Shown here: positions 31,266 to 42,442 of the stretch, in pieces
Position numbering within the stretch: position 1 is the first letter of the stretch
How the letters are laid out: the number at the start of each line of letters is the position of its first letter
NCBI RefSeq assembly: GCF_027172205.1
Contig: NC_070614.1
Coordinates: 31,124,501 to 31,188,500 of the forward strand
Length of the DNA stretch: 64,000 nt
Reading direction: 5' to 3'
DNA from: Podarcis raffonei
Lineage: Eukaryota; Chordata; Lepidosauria; Squamata; Lacertidae
Program-made: the position numbers and the translations under genes
The notes under the pieces: model-generated
What the model was told of the DNA's origin: nothing
Seen by the model: only the letters and a program-made list of their open reading frames with translations
Databases searched by the model: none

Positions 31266-33878
31266 GTTTTCAAGGATTCCTGAGAGAAAGAAGTAGAACT
31301 GGTGGGTGGGAGGGGGAATTATTTATTATAAGACCTCACAAAAGTAAAACGATACAAAAATACAAATAAAATAAAATACCACGGAGTGAAATACAATAAC
31401 ATATAATAACATAAAATGACAACTTGCAACTTATTTTTTTCGGGCACATAGATAATATAGCAAGGGATAAAAAAAAAGACAAAGAGAGGTAAGCCTGGTG
31501 ACAGGACACACTCAAGGAAACACAACATAATTGTATGTTCATGTTTATGTTTGTTGTTAAAGAATCATATTTAAAATTAATATTCCTGGAAGGCAAAATG
31601 AATATGTATGTTTCTGTGTGCATGTGTGTGTGTGTGTGTTTCCTTTTTCTTCCAAGAGGGAAAAAAATGGAGCAGTAAAGCGAGGCAAATGGAGAAACAG
31701 AAGGTGAACTGAATAACAAAAAAGGGAAAAGCAGATGAACAGCTGAGAAGCATAAAGTTGCCTGCATGGAAAACAGTGTTGTATTGAACTACGAGGGTAG
31801 AGGTACAGCTCGGTGGTAGAGCAAATGTTTTGCATGCATTGGGTCCTAGATGCAATCCATGGAATCTTAAATAGATTTGAAAAGGGATCTGGCTGAAAAG
31901 CTGGAGAGACGTTATGTTCCAGTGTAAAGGTTGGTAGTGGGGTTAGTTTTTTTGTTTTTGTAAGAATATGCAAGTTACTGAATCAGTCACTGCGAGTTGA
32001 TAAGATTTTGCTACCTGTAGTGGCACCCAAAGGCTCTCCTCCTGCGAGCCTTATTTTACCTTTGAGACCTATATCCCCACTGTAGAAGGACGTGTGGCCT
32101 CCACAGTCACTTATGGACACACTGTTAAGACTGTGTCCATGGAATACAATTTTACTTGGCTACGAGTGATTGCCAAAGAAGGAGGAGGAGGAGGAGGAGA
32201 AGACCTTTGAGATATTCATTGATGTCCTTAACTATCCATATCCTTTATTAATGCTGCCCTTATATTCATCCCTGCATTATGTTACTTTATCCTGCTGTAT
32301 GGAGGCTGCATATGGGTCTTCCTGCGGGGGGATTAAAAAAAATTCTATTCAGATAAAAAAAACGAACACTAAACACCCAACCCACTTTGCTAAAAAATAT
32401 TTTAAAAATAAATGTATTTGTAACTGACATAATATCACAGAAGATTTTAATTTTTATAAGGCATTTTGTGACTCACATAAATCATGCTCCATGCTTCACA
32501 GGTGTTCTTTTACCACTAAACCAAATCTTCAGCAAAAAAAATCAGCTGCATTTCCAGGCGATACATTCTAAAGATGTTTGGGGACACAGAGAGATCAGAG
32601 GAATATTCATTTGTGTTCCTGCCATTGCTGTTGTAGAATTGGATTTGATCTTTTTGGAACCTCACGCACTTCAGAGGTACTCCAGAATAAGCTGTTTTAA
32701 TAGCTTATTCAGTCAATAGAAAACCACTTGTTCAGATGACCTCCCTGGTGCACATATGATAACTGACCTACAAAGGTTTAATATTCTTTCTAAGAGTAAT
32801 TTCAGATGGTGCTAAATATTCTCTTGCTCTCACTCAGCTACTACGGCTCACCAAACGATCCTTTAACAACTATACCCTTCCAGCTGATTAAATAAAATTT
32901 GTTCATAAAATGATTCTCATGAGACTGTCAGAATCACCACAGGGACTAAATAAAATGTTATGCAATACACTAAGATCTGATGTGCAACATGTTCCATTAA
33001 ATCCTATTAAAATTAATAGGATTAATAGGATTTTAACAGCATAGTCCTATGTATGTCTAGAGATAAGCCCATAGGAATGTGCATAGCAGGGATAGGGGGT
33101 ATTTTTCAGTGTGAGGGCCACATTATCTTCTGAGCAACTTTCCAGAGGCTACATGCTGAATCAGTTGGTTCTGAATCAGCTGATTTCAGTTCAGGATTTG
33201 GGCTTTGGCTGATCCCAGTGCTCAACCCTACAATAAACAGGTCATCTGGAAGCAACCTTAGTCCTTTAAAATTCATTTAATTTTGACTTGGGTTTAACAT
33301 TGCAATCTCACCACATTTTTTTTCTTGTCTTTTTCCTCTCTTGGAGTTTTTAAAATTAATATACTGTATTTAAAGTACTTCTCATATTTCCATGACTGCT
33401 AACACAATAAGATCCAACCAAGAATTTATTAATTGATTTATTGTGGCTAAAATATATTGTCTTCAACATTTCTACCCTTATTTTTTATTTTAAACAAAAA
33501 TACAAGAGATGCTTTACAAATAATAGCATATCATCTTTTTGTTGGATGGTTCCATTATTACAGATTCTACAGAACATCTAAAAACAAATTTGAGAGAATA
33601 TAGACATACAAATTTAGAACATTTTTAATAATAATTTTAAATATGTTTTGTTTGTCGTAAAGTCTAGGATGCTGTGATGAAGAAGAAACTTGGGTAAAAT
33701 CCACGATCAGTCATAAAGCACATTGGGCAGCCTCAGGCCATTTACTTTTTCTCAACCTAAACTACACCACAAGGCTACCGGAGTGGGGGGATTAAAGTGA
33801 GAACCTTGTATCCTACAATTATCACCTTGAAGAAAATTAAGGGGTGTGGGTGGAATAAATGTAAATTTACAGCACTTT
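31266..33878. other. Intergenic stretch between two minus-strand ORs
   Basis: Holds the 5' intron of the OR at 30312-31265, a (TG)n near 31620-31640, a tRNA-Ala-like SINE fragment (31796-31935), a (GGA)n near 32182-32202, and a degenerate 'gagggccacatt' repeat near 33085-33160. The long minus-strand open frames here (31336-31973) are T-rich low-complexity translations with no family resemblance. Confidence 0.45.
31796..31935 (+). mobile_element. tRNA-Ala-like SINE fragment
   Basis: 'cagctcggtggtagagc' followed by 'tttgcatgcattgggtcc' and 'gatgcaatccatgg' is a diverged tRNA-Ala-like head with pol III A- and B-box positions, followed by 'aaaagggatctggctga', the body of a known tRNA-related SINE type. 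It is not a real tRNA gene. Confidence 0.55.
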
Positions 33879-34829
33879 TCAATCTCCTTCTTTTCTTTTC
33901 TTTATGTACTTGTTAACCGAGTCCCTAAAAACTTCCTGGACTTTCTGGTTTCTAAATGTAAAGATAATGGGGTTGAGCAAGGGTGTCACTGCAGTTGTGA
34001 CCAGAGAGGCAATTTTGTTGAAGCTCATAGAATTGGCTTGGGACGGCCTAACATAAATGAAGACAGAGGTGCCATAGCCAATTGTAACCACGGTGAAATG
34101 GGAGGCACAAGTTGAGAATGCCTTCTGCCTTCCTGTGGCAGAAGGAATCCTGAGAATGGTGTTTATAATATAAAAGTAAGAGATGAGTGTCAGTAAAAGA
34201 GAACCCAGAAGAATGGGAAGTGAGACAAGGAAGTCAATAAATTCCACAAGGCTGATGTCAGTACAGGCTAAATGGAGCAAAGGGGCACTGTCACAGAAAA
34301 AGTGATCGATCACATTAGGGCCACAGTAAGGCAAGCCTAACTTCATCACCGTGGGAACAAGTATGGAGAAGAATCCACTCATCCAGGAACCTACAACAAG
34401 ATTGACACAAACCTTCCCACTCATGATTGTGCTGTAGCGAAGTGGGTAGCATATAGCTGCATATCGATCATAGGACATCATAGCCAGTAGAACATATTCA
34501 GAGGTGCCAAACAAGAAATAGAAATATGACTGACCCAGGCACCCATAGAAAGAGATGGATTTCTTTTCCAGTAGGAAGTTCTGCATCATTTTGGGCACCA
34601 CTGTCAGAGTTGCAAAAATTTCAATGACAGACAAGTTACAGAGGAAGAAATACATAGGGGAATGTAGGCGGTAATCAATTATTATAAGAGTTATGATTAT
34701 GGTGTTCCCAATCATTGTTGCCATCAGAATGATGAAGAATATAAGAAAGAGGAGGATCTCTATCTCCCAAGGATTTGGAAAACCAGTTAGGATGAATTCA
34801 GTTACATGTGTTGCATTCTTCCTTTCCAT
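33879..34829 (-). CDS. Olfactory receptor, class II, family 6-like
   Basis: An intact OR of 316 residues from Met 34829. A splice acceptor, 'tctctttatctag', ends at 34854, 24 bases before the ATG. Hallmarks: NAT at 5-7, GN at 41-42, PMYFFL at 59-64, Cys97, MSYDRY at 118-123, 'DHFFCDSAPLLHLAC', 'QKAFSTCASHFTVV', and NPIIFTFRN in TM7, with Phe for Tyr. The basic C-terminus ends 'KYIKKRKEGD'. It is closest in the window to the plus-strand OR at 42443-43390: both have 'GKVCVN', 'PYCGPNVI', 'FCDSAPLLHLAC' and 'EFIDF', so they are paralogues now in opposite orientation. Expected role: odorant detection through Golf. Confidence 0.93.
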   Translation of the reverse strand: MERKNATHVTEFILTGFPNPWEIEILLFLIFFIILMATMIGNTIIITLIIIDYRLHSPMYFFLCNLSVIEIFATLTVVPKMMQNFLLEKKSISFYGCLGQSYFYFLFGTSEYVLLAMMSYDRYAAICYPLRYSTIMSGKVCVNLVVGSWMSGFFSILVPTVMKLGLPYCGPNVIDHFFCDSAPLLHLACTDISLVEFIDFLVSLPILLGSLLLTLISYFYIINTILRIPSATGRQKAFSTCASHFTVVTIGYGTSVFIYVRPSQANSMSFNKIASLVTTAVTPLLNPIIFTFRNQKVQEVFRDSVNKYIKKRKEGD

Positions 34830-34853
34830 GTTTCATCATATTTATTTCTCCAC

Positions 34854-37420
34854 CTAGATAAAGAGAAATCATCTTGTTACAAATAGTATCGGAACCACAG
34901 TGCTACATTTCAGATGTCTCCAGACTGCCACCATTTTGCAGGACAGCCAGCTTACTGATTTCCTGGACCTGATTTTTACTGGCTTTTTCCTGCTTTGCTG
35001 TATGAGGGAAAATAAATAGCTGAAGGATGGAGAACCTCTGGCTTTCCAGAAGTTTCACTCCAACATCCAATAGCCATGCCCATCATAACCAAAAGTCAGG
35101 GATAATGGGAACTGTAGTCCAACAACAATGGGGGGGGGGCAGTTGTTCCTCATCCCTACCTTATCTTATGCTTGGTTCCCAGAAGTATATTCCTCAGTTG
35201 CTTATAACATTTAGGAATGTCTTGAGTCACTCATAAGAGACATAATATCACAGAATGATCCTATTATTAAATGTATATTTTGACTTTTCTCCAAAGAGGT
35301 CAAGGTGATGAACATCCCCCCCCCCTTTATCTTCACAGTCACCTTTAGACATAGATTAGCCTGTAAAATGGTTACTTGCCTCAATGCCACCCAATATGCT
35401 TTGTGGCTGAACAGGAATTTAAATGCAGGTCTCCCTTGTCTAAGTCCAATACTAAACACCAAACTTCCAGATATTAGTTAGTGTATACATTCAGTTAATA
35501 GTCATAAATACCTTGTCAATACAAACATACACATTGCTTCATTGATCTACATTTAATTGCTGCTTAATTGATGACGAGTAGCTGGAAATGTCCTTTGGAA
35601 AACATTGCACTGGGGTGATGCTAGGGCATACAATTTTTTTTTTTCTGTGGCAAAATGTTTAAACATGAAAGCCACTCATTAGAGATGTGAATATTGGGTG
35701 GGGAGTTTATATGTGTGCTAGCTGGCCCCGATTGTACATTACTTGTATAAATGTACACGTGCACATTAAATCAAGATTAATTTGTAAACTAGTCATCAAA
35801 TTTCTCTGTTTGTGCATTTGATCCTGGGTACTATTATTTCTCTATTTGTTGTGATATAGATAATGAAAGTGTCTGTACAACAAGTGCTTAATGCACACAC
35901 AGTTCCAGTTTATAATGTTGCTCCAATACTAACTTACCTGCTGCATATGAAACAGTGTAACGTAATGTCCTAATGTATGTGTATATGCACTAGCAGCATT
36001 TGTACATATAAGGCTAGAGAGGGCAAATTTCATATATTTGTGCTATAAGTTTTTAATATCAGGGTTTGCTTGCTGTTAAGTGGGTATAAAATTACACACT
36101 AGGACACAGAACAGACTAGGATATACACTGCAGAGGTTCCCAAAATTTGAGAAAAGCATTAACTTCCTTTGGAAACCTTTTTACTTTTGCAGTGTGTTCT
36201 TCCAATCCAGATATCTCCCTAACCTCTAATAAACAGGCAGTAGTAACATGTGAGTTACATGAAGAAGGATGGGTAGCCACCATTTCGATCAACCAAACCT
36301 TTCCTTCTGATATCTATGTTAAGACATCAACCCCACACCTCAGGATGCTAGTGCCTCTTACATTTACTTAGTTAGGAGACAGGGAAGCCCAGTAATTTTG
36401 ATGGGATTTACCTCCAACTACTTGTCTACATGATGGCAGTCTGCCAGAGATTGAATCTTAGAATATTTACATGGAAATCATTACATGAAAATGTGGTCTG
36501 CCATTGAGCTATATCACCTCATTTGCTGGTATGAACATCAGATAGAGAGATAGAGATAAATGATAGATTTTTGTAATTACTCACTTTCTTGTTGACTGAG
36601 TTGTCCATGCTTACATGTCCATCAAAGAAGAAAAATAAAATTGTTTGCAGTATGATGGCTACTGCCAGACCATTATGGACTAGTTCTTGTAAGGAAAAAT
36701 CATACGTGTTAAGTTTTTCCTATAGGTTCTGTAATAACAGGTATATGAACAAGTTAAGCACACAATAAAAAGGACAATAAAATAAGTCTAGAATTTAGCA
36801 TGTCTGCATTTCTTGTTAAAACATGGACAGTTAAGTGGCATAAATCCACGAGTTCTGTGTGGAAAGGAGCATTAAAGTTCATCTAGATTTAACATATTTT
36901 TTTATCCACTAGCAATCTAAAACCCCATGTGTCTAGCAATGAATCCTGCTAAGAGTAAAGTCTGTTCTGACCTCCATAAAGCACTAGAGCACCTTGCTAA
37001 AAAGACTGGTTCCAACACCAAGTGTTTTGAAAAACTAACCTATTTGACTTTAAAATTAGTTCCTGCAATGGCAAGGGAAATGGCAACCTCAGCCCTTCTT
37101 CCTGTCTCTCTATATGCATCAAAATATGTCTATTCAACCCCCACACAACCTGAATAAATAAACAAACTAATTAATTAAAAAAGTCTTTGGAGGCCCAGTT
37201 AGTATGGATATTACTCTTGGGGCGATGCTGGGGGGTACGATGCATACTTCAAAATATTCTAGACTAGAGTTATGAAGTGGGAAGCATAGCAAGGCCATCA
37301 ATGCTGACCAAGGGTGACCAAGATAGGGAGCTAGTGGCAAGAATGTGGTCTCCTGAGTCTAAGGCATCACCAGCATTCAGAAGGTATCATTGCATGACCA
37401 GGTGCTGCAGCCCCCAGCCC
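34854..37420. other. Intergenic stretch upstream of OR 33879-34829
   Basis: No gene seen. Contains a palindromic MITE-like copy (35030-35120), a G run near 35131-35140 and a C run near 35317-35327, and a short degenerate tRNA-SINE fragment near 36500-36520 ('tctgccattgagctata'). Confidence 0.45.
35030..35120. repeat. Palindromic MITE-like repeat
   Basis: 'gggataatgggaactgtag' followed by 'tccaacaac', the family core seen at 11230, 20820 and 48123. Confidence 0.55.
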
Positions 37421-38215
37421 CCAGGGATCATAAGAAAGGAATAAAGACTCTGACATTATGGAATTAAAAATTAGGCCACAGCTTTATTAAAATTCCGAAT
37501 GTAGGAAGACCTTGGCTTAGGCCTTGGGCATGTATCCCTCCCAGCCCCCCAGCCAGGGAGAACTGGGGCTCGTCAGGGGAAATGGGATATGGGGGTGCTC
37601 TGTAAGATGTAAGTGTAGCCAAGTGTAGCCAAGCCAAGGCAGCCAAGCCCATATCCCCGCACGCAGGGTAGTTCACTGACGACCTTTCAGTGTATGGCCA
37701 GTGACACCCATTATATAACCCCTTTAAGAGTGGTCTCTGGAATCACTGCTGCAGGGGGGTGAATCACCACTTCACCCCCCCCCCATAAAGGGAAGAAAAG
37801 ACTAAAGAATTCCACCCAAAGCCATAACGGCCAAAGTTGTGATGAATTGCTACGGTGAAGACAAAACCTGCCAATGCAAGAAAATTTCTTCCCGGACCTT
37901 CAACAGCAACCAGTCAAAGACTGTAGCAACGCGCGCTAAACAGGAAGAAAAAGTTAACTTGCAAACAAGAAAACATTAAACAAAGGGAGGGTAGGGAGGG
38001 TGAATCTCCTAAGCTGACTGCCTGGATACTGTCGGCTCCACCCCCTAATTATAAATGGGCTGGGTCCGCCTCCCAGCAAGAAACTTGATTACTGAGGCTG
38101 GGCATGAACCTCCAAATAATAACACTGAGAGGCAGGCTAGCCACCTCTCTACTAGATAGTTCCCTGGGAACTGTAGCACCGCGTGCGATCCTGTAAAGGG
38201 CTCCCACATTATAAA
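37420..38215 (-). mobile_element. LTR-like fossil (probable solo LTR)
   Basis: Read on the minus strand it starts near 'tgtgggagccctttac' at 38215, has a TATA-like 'ggttatataatggg' near 37710-37723 and 'ttttaataaagctgtggcc' near 37470-37490, in LTR order. The AATAAAG plus TGTGGCC string is shared with the element at 4690-5670. No internal coding region is seen. Probably an ERV or Gypsy-type solo LTR; age not estimated. Confidence 0.5.
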
Positions 38216-38905
38216 ATGTGAATGTTCATTTCATCTGAGTTACACAGACCTCATGAAGGAGTTTTAGCTCTTTGCAAGCAGATTCTTTTGCATGCAAGGA
38301 AGCTCCTCTTGAAGGAGCAGCACCATTTAGAATTGGACAGCTGCTAAGTGATAGAATCAGATCCTGCAGAGTGTTGGTGGATTTCCTCCTGGCTTTTTTA
38401 TATGGTTGTAAAAACAAAACAAAACAAACCTTTAACATAACCCAAATGGCTTTGGGGATGGATTTGGGGTGAGGTGGGTGGACTCCAGACTAGACCAAGG
38501 CAAATCAGCCCAATCTTGGAGGAGGAAGGGCATAGACAAGGGCTTCAGGGCAGATTGAAATTTTTGTGCACAGCTCTAGCATGCAGCACCCATTTGTTTG
38601 CAAAATTCCCTGTCCCAACACACAATCAGAAGTCTCTTTCTGCTTGCATGTAGTCCCTAGTTACTGTTAGGATTCTTGCCCCGTGTTGCAGTCATGGGAT
38701 TGGTTTTTTATCATATGACAGTGTATGTTTTCATTCCACATAGTGGGAAGTGACAGAGACAGGATGTTTATATTACTGTGTTCCAGAATGTAGGACTATT
38801 GTCCTTTGTCTCTTTCTCTTTGCTGCCTGATGAGAAAGAGGAAGGAGCTAAGTCAGAATGCTCCGAGTGTATTATATGTAAATAAAGTAGTTTAGCAAAT
38901 ATTGC
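38216..38905. other. Intergenic stretch, nothing certain
   Basis: No gene. A fragment near 38260-38345 ('gcaagcagattcttttgc', 'agaattggacagctgc') looks repeat-like but was not identified. Confidence 0.35.
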
Positions 38906-38914
38906 TGCACTACT

Positions 38915-39110
38915 GACTACAGAGGGCCTTCTCAATAGTGGTGCCCACCCTGTGGAACGCCCTCCCATCAGATGTCAAGGAAATAAACAGTTATCTGACT
39001 TTTAGAAGACATCTGAAGACAACCCTGTTTAGAGGCATTTTTAATGCTTGATATTCTGTTGGGAGCCAACCAGAGTGGCTGGGGAAACTCAGCCAGATGG
39101 GTGGGGTATA
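38915..39110 (+). mobile_element. LINE 3' end with microsatellite tail
   Basis: 'gagggccttctcaatagtgg' encodes the usual C-terminal 'AFSxVxPTLWNALP' of a CR1/L2-type LINE, followed by 'ttttagaagacatctgaag', 'agagtggctggggaaac' and 'gtggggtataaaat', then (AAT)n. A shorter copy of the same tail is at 53845-53905. Confidence 0.75.
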
Positions 39111-39111
39111 A

Positions 39112-39157
<46 letters not shown>
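39111..39157. repeat. (AAT)n microsatellite
   Basis: About 15 AAT units that form the tail of the preceding LINE. Confidence 0.9.
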
Positions 39158-39840
39158 GTCTCCTTAATGCTTTACTGTGCTATATTTTTATAGAATAAAA
39201 TCAGCAATGAAGAGATTAAACTGTTCAATATTATATTTAGAAATGTACTTTGTGTTGAAATTATTTTAGAATTATCCCACCCACTATAACTTTATGCAGG
39301 AAGCATTGTGTCAAAGTACCTTCCAAGTGGATTTATGTAGATTGAACAAAATACTAAATGCCTGCTTTGGCTAATCAGAAATGTCAACCAGAAAAATATA
39401 TGTTGTTGATTAGTACAAGTTTACATGTGTAAGTATTAATGCCAAATGCCATCTATTGTAGATTAATACTGTTTAATTCCATAGATAAACATTTCTAACA
39501 ACTTCTAAGAACTAATTAGCTGCAAAACTGTATTTCTTTCTTTGCCATCTTACCCAGGAGTGTCAATGCTTTCATTATTCCCAAGATATATTTTCTACCT
39601 AATTTCAAAATAATGAAAGGCAAAGAATTGTATCCCCCCCAAAACTTTTAAATAAATTCCAAGAAATGCTTAACCCACATTCCCTGACTCATTAGTTCCC
39701 TGTGGAAACACACAACTGAATTCTTATTTAAAATGTGGGTCGTATTAATTAGTCTCCTGATAATTAAGTTCTGCCGAAATTCTTACGTTCATGCCTACTG
39801 TAATATTTTCTATTAACACAAGAGGTGAATCATTTTTGTG
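39158..39840. other. Intergenic AT-rich stretch, nothing recognised
   Basis: No gene, RNA or named repeat seen. Confidence 0.45.
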
Positions 39841-40215
39841 AGGGTGGTGGTGGGAGCAGGGGTGGGGGGGGGGGGCAGTCCACCCTGGGTGTCACCACTG
39901 AAGGGGTGACAAAATGCTGGGTAGCACTCACCACAGGGCCTGCAGCGCGCCCGAGCCACACGTCTCTCCTGGAAGTGACGTGGTGGCTTGGCCACCCGCA
40001 AGCTCAACACTGCCCCAAAGGGTGCACCTGCTGCCTCCCCCTCAGCTGTAGGGCGGCTGAGTGGGAGGAGGCAGGCAGACTCCTCAGAGGCCCCGCAGAG
40101 CATTCTACCCCAGCTTGCCCCACCCCGCGGGCAGCTGGCCCTGCTCCCATGGGCGGTTGGCCCCAACCCTGGGCACAGGGCACCCAAACGGTTTGCTCCG
40201 CTGCTGGGTGGGAGA
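39841..40215. repeat. GC-rich segment next to the MHC pseudogene
   Basis: About 370 bases, strikingly GC-rich against AT-rich surroundings, with a run of G near 39863-39875 and the string 'tgtcaccactgaaggggtgac', a near palindrome. The open frames across it are low-complexity translations rich in Pro, Gly and Ala. It could be the diverged 3' part of the MHC class I retrocopy or an unrelated GC-rich repeat; the latter seems likelier. Confidence 0.35.
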
Positions 40216-40795
40216 TCTTGAGCCATGTCCTGAGGCTCCTTTAGGCTGTCATGCTCCACATGGCACAAGTAGTGGTCCCTCTCCTTGGGGTCTGTCTTGA
40301 TGCCAAGCAAAGCGTAGTAGGTCCTTTCTGAGTTGGGTGTGACCACTCCACAGAAGGTGCCCTCCTGTCAGATCTTCCCATCCTCCACCCCGCTGGCATC
40401 AATCCCCTTGGTGTAGAAGCTGTGGGCTTGGCAAAGGAAGGTCTTCAAACCTTCATAGCCTTCCTGGTCACCTTCACCTCTGGCTGTCTTGCTATAGTCC
40501 ATGAGTTTCTTAAATTACTCCATACATTCCTCCTCTAAGTAGCCTTTCCAGGTCAGCGTGGCATTGCGTTCACACTCCCACTCCCCCTTGGTCACCTGGG
40601 CTGGCACCTCGACTACTGTCCAGGTCAGGGTCTTCTTGTCCAGGCTGATGAAGTTCTTCACCTCATAGCCATACTTCATGAACCGTTCTCCAGGCCTATT
40701 TCCTCCCAGCTCACAGCCAAATTTGCATTGCCAGCTGTGAAGTCCCACACTCTGGTTAAAGTGATTCTGCAATGTTTGTTCACTTCTTTAAAGAA
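40216..40795 (-). pseudogene. Processed MHC class I heavy-chain pseudogene (alpha-2 and alpha-3)
   Basis: On the minus strand, 'LQNHFNQSVGLHSWQ' (end of alpha-1 into alpha-2), 'FISLDKKTLTWT', 'AQVTKGEWE' and 'WKGYLEEECME' are diagnostic of the MHC class I alpha-2 domain. Next come 'GLKTFLCQAHSFYTKGID', 'GVVTPNSERTYY' and 'DPKERDHYLCHVEHD', the alpha-3 immunoglobulin domain that contacts beta-2-microglobulin. The alpha-1/alpha-2 and alpha-2/alpha-3 junctions have no introns, whereas real class I genes have one at each, so this is a retrocopy. It is broken: an in-frame TAA at 40515-40517, a TGA at 40368-40370 and a frame change at the start of alpha-3. Most of alpha-1 and everything after alpha-3 are missing or unrecognisable. 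No poly(A) tract was found. Confidence 0.85.
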
Positions 40796-42430
40796 AACCA
40801 AAAAGTTTCTTTTTAGTCATGTGATGAAATGTTGTGGGCATCTTCTCCTCAAATTTATACGTGTCTTGGGTGCATATATACACAAATATTCTTCCATTCC
40901 CTTTTTCCCTGGGGATGTTGTCAGGGGTAGCAAGCAACATTCCCTAAGGAAAAGGTGAAACAGCATAAAGTTCGAAACAACAGAATCCAACCATCCTTAT
41001 AATAGACTGGGGCAAGAAAACTATTTTATCTTCAGAAGGGCTGTGTTATTCTCTCTACTTTGTGTAGGGGTCAATTGTTTTGGGGTTTTATTATTAACAA
41101 TTTGCATTTGCTTTCATTCTTTAAAATCTGCAGCCGGAAAACTTTGTTTTATTTTGATGTTGACCTTATATTTGATAAATGTGGAAGTGCAGTTACATTC
41201 AGAAACCACATGCAGTTTGCAGTAATAAAAAACAACAACTTTGCAGATGAGAGGCATTATTCTGGACACATTATCTGACGTTGACATACACCTAGAAATC
41301 TTACCAGTGATCTTTCCTATGCATACAGAAGAACACTTGAGCATTTGCAAGGTAAGATAATTGCGATACCTCGCTTTGCTCACTCTCACAATATACACAT
41401 GTACCAACCATTTATCAACTGAATGCTTACAGACATTCTAAACTGGGATATTGTTTTCTAGAAAATGCAGATGATAATATAGATTTTATTTATTATTCAT
41501 TTCACATATGTCTAAGTCACCTTTGCAGAATATAGGCTCCAATATAGCTCCAATATGCTTTAAACCATTGCATTGATATTTATTCATTGATGCATGAAAC
41601 CATTCATTTGATGGTTTCATAGAATCAACTACTTTTTCATAGCTAATTTCACAATGCAGTTAAGATTGATTTTGTAGATGGGAGTAAAATGAAACTTGAG
41701 GAGTTCAACATTTTGAAACAAGAATTTTTGTATGATAGCAATAAATTTTGTAAATCACCTTGAGGTTTGTTTGTTTTTACATTCAAGTGATGTATAAATT
41801 CTATGAAATAAATAAATTGGATATAAACTAAATTGATTCTCAAGGAAACCTACCTGTTGCCAAACTGATACTTCTCTCTCTCTTTTTTTACTCTGATAAT
41901 TTACTTATTACTAAAATATTGTGCAATAAAAGCTATTGCACTATAGTCTGGGATAGAAAACTTAATGTCATATGCAGAACAACTTTATCTATGATTACTT
42001 GTAGTATAACCTATTGTGACGCTTACTCATAAGGAAATTTACATTCACTTGCAACCCAGTATTTTAGACATATTTCAATCCTTTAATAGTATTTATATTG
42101 TAGCTTGTTAAAATCTTCTACATATATGATACGTTGCACACATACACACACAAACACTTTTGTTACCTGATCATCGGGTAATAAGGATGGCAAAATATGT
42201 TTCATCACTTCAGTCTTTACATTTACATGCTTCGCAGAAACAGAAAACATGATCCCATCCTTACAAAGCAAGATCAAGTAATATATACAATACAACTATC
42301 ATTTGCTTTTCATTATGGTACTTGTTTATGTAATATAACTGTGTGGAATATGGGTCTTCTATTTATTCTTTGCAATGAAGTTTACAATGCTAGTACTGAT
42401 GATCATCCCTTCCCCTCCTTCCTTCATTCA
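40796..42430. other. Intergenic stretch upstream of OR 42443-43390
   Basis: No gene. Contains an L2-like LINE tail near 41735-41825 ('tgtaaatcaccttgagg', then 'tgatgtataaattcta') and an (AC)n near 42136-42152. Its right end is the intron side of the OR splice acceptor. Confidence 0.4.
41735..41825 (+). mobile_element. L2-like LINE 3' tail (fragment)
   Basis: 'tgtaaatcaccttgaggtt' and a terminal 'gtataaattctatgaaataa' resemble the end of an L2/CR1-type LINE. Short and diverged. Confidence 0.4.
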
Positions 42431-42442
42431 GGATGCCATAAC

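Noticed and set aside
31797-31870. Possible tRNA-Ala gene
   Set aside because: The cloverleaf is disrupted and the flank is SINE body; a SINE head, not a tRNA gene. The same holds for tRNA-like pieces at 59762, 61635 and 5470.
31336-31973. Several overlapping minus-strand open frames of 90-143 codons
   Set aside because: They are translations of T-rich, TG-rich and SINE-bearing DNA, with low-complexity Phe/Ser/His runs and no splice or start support.
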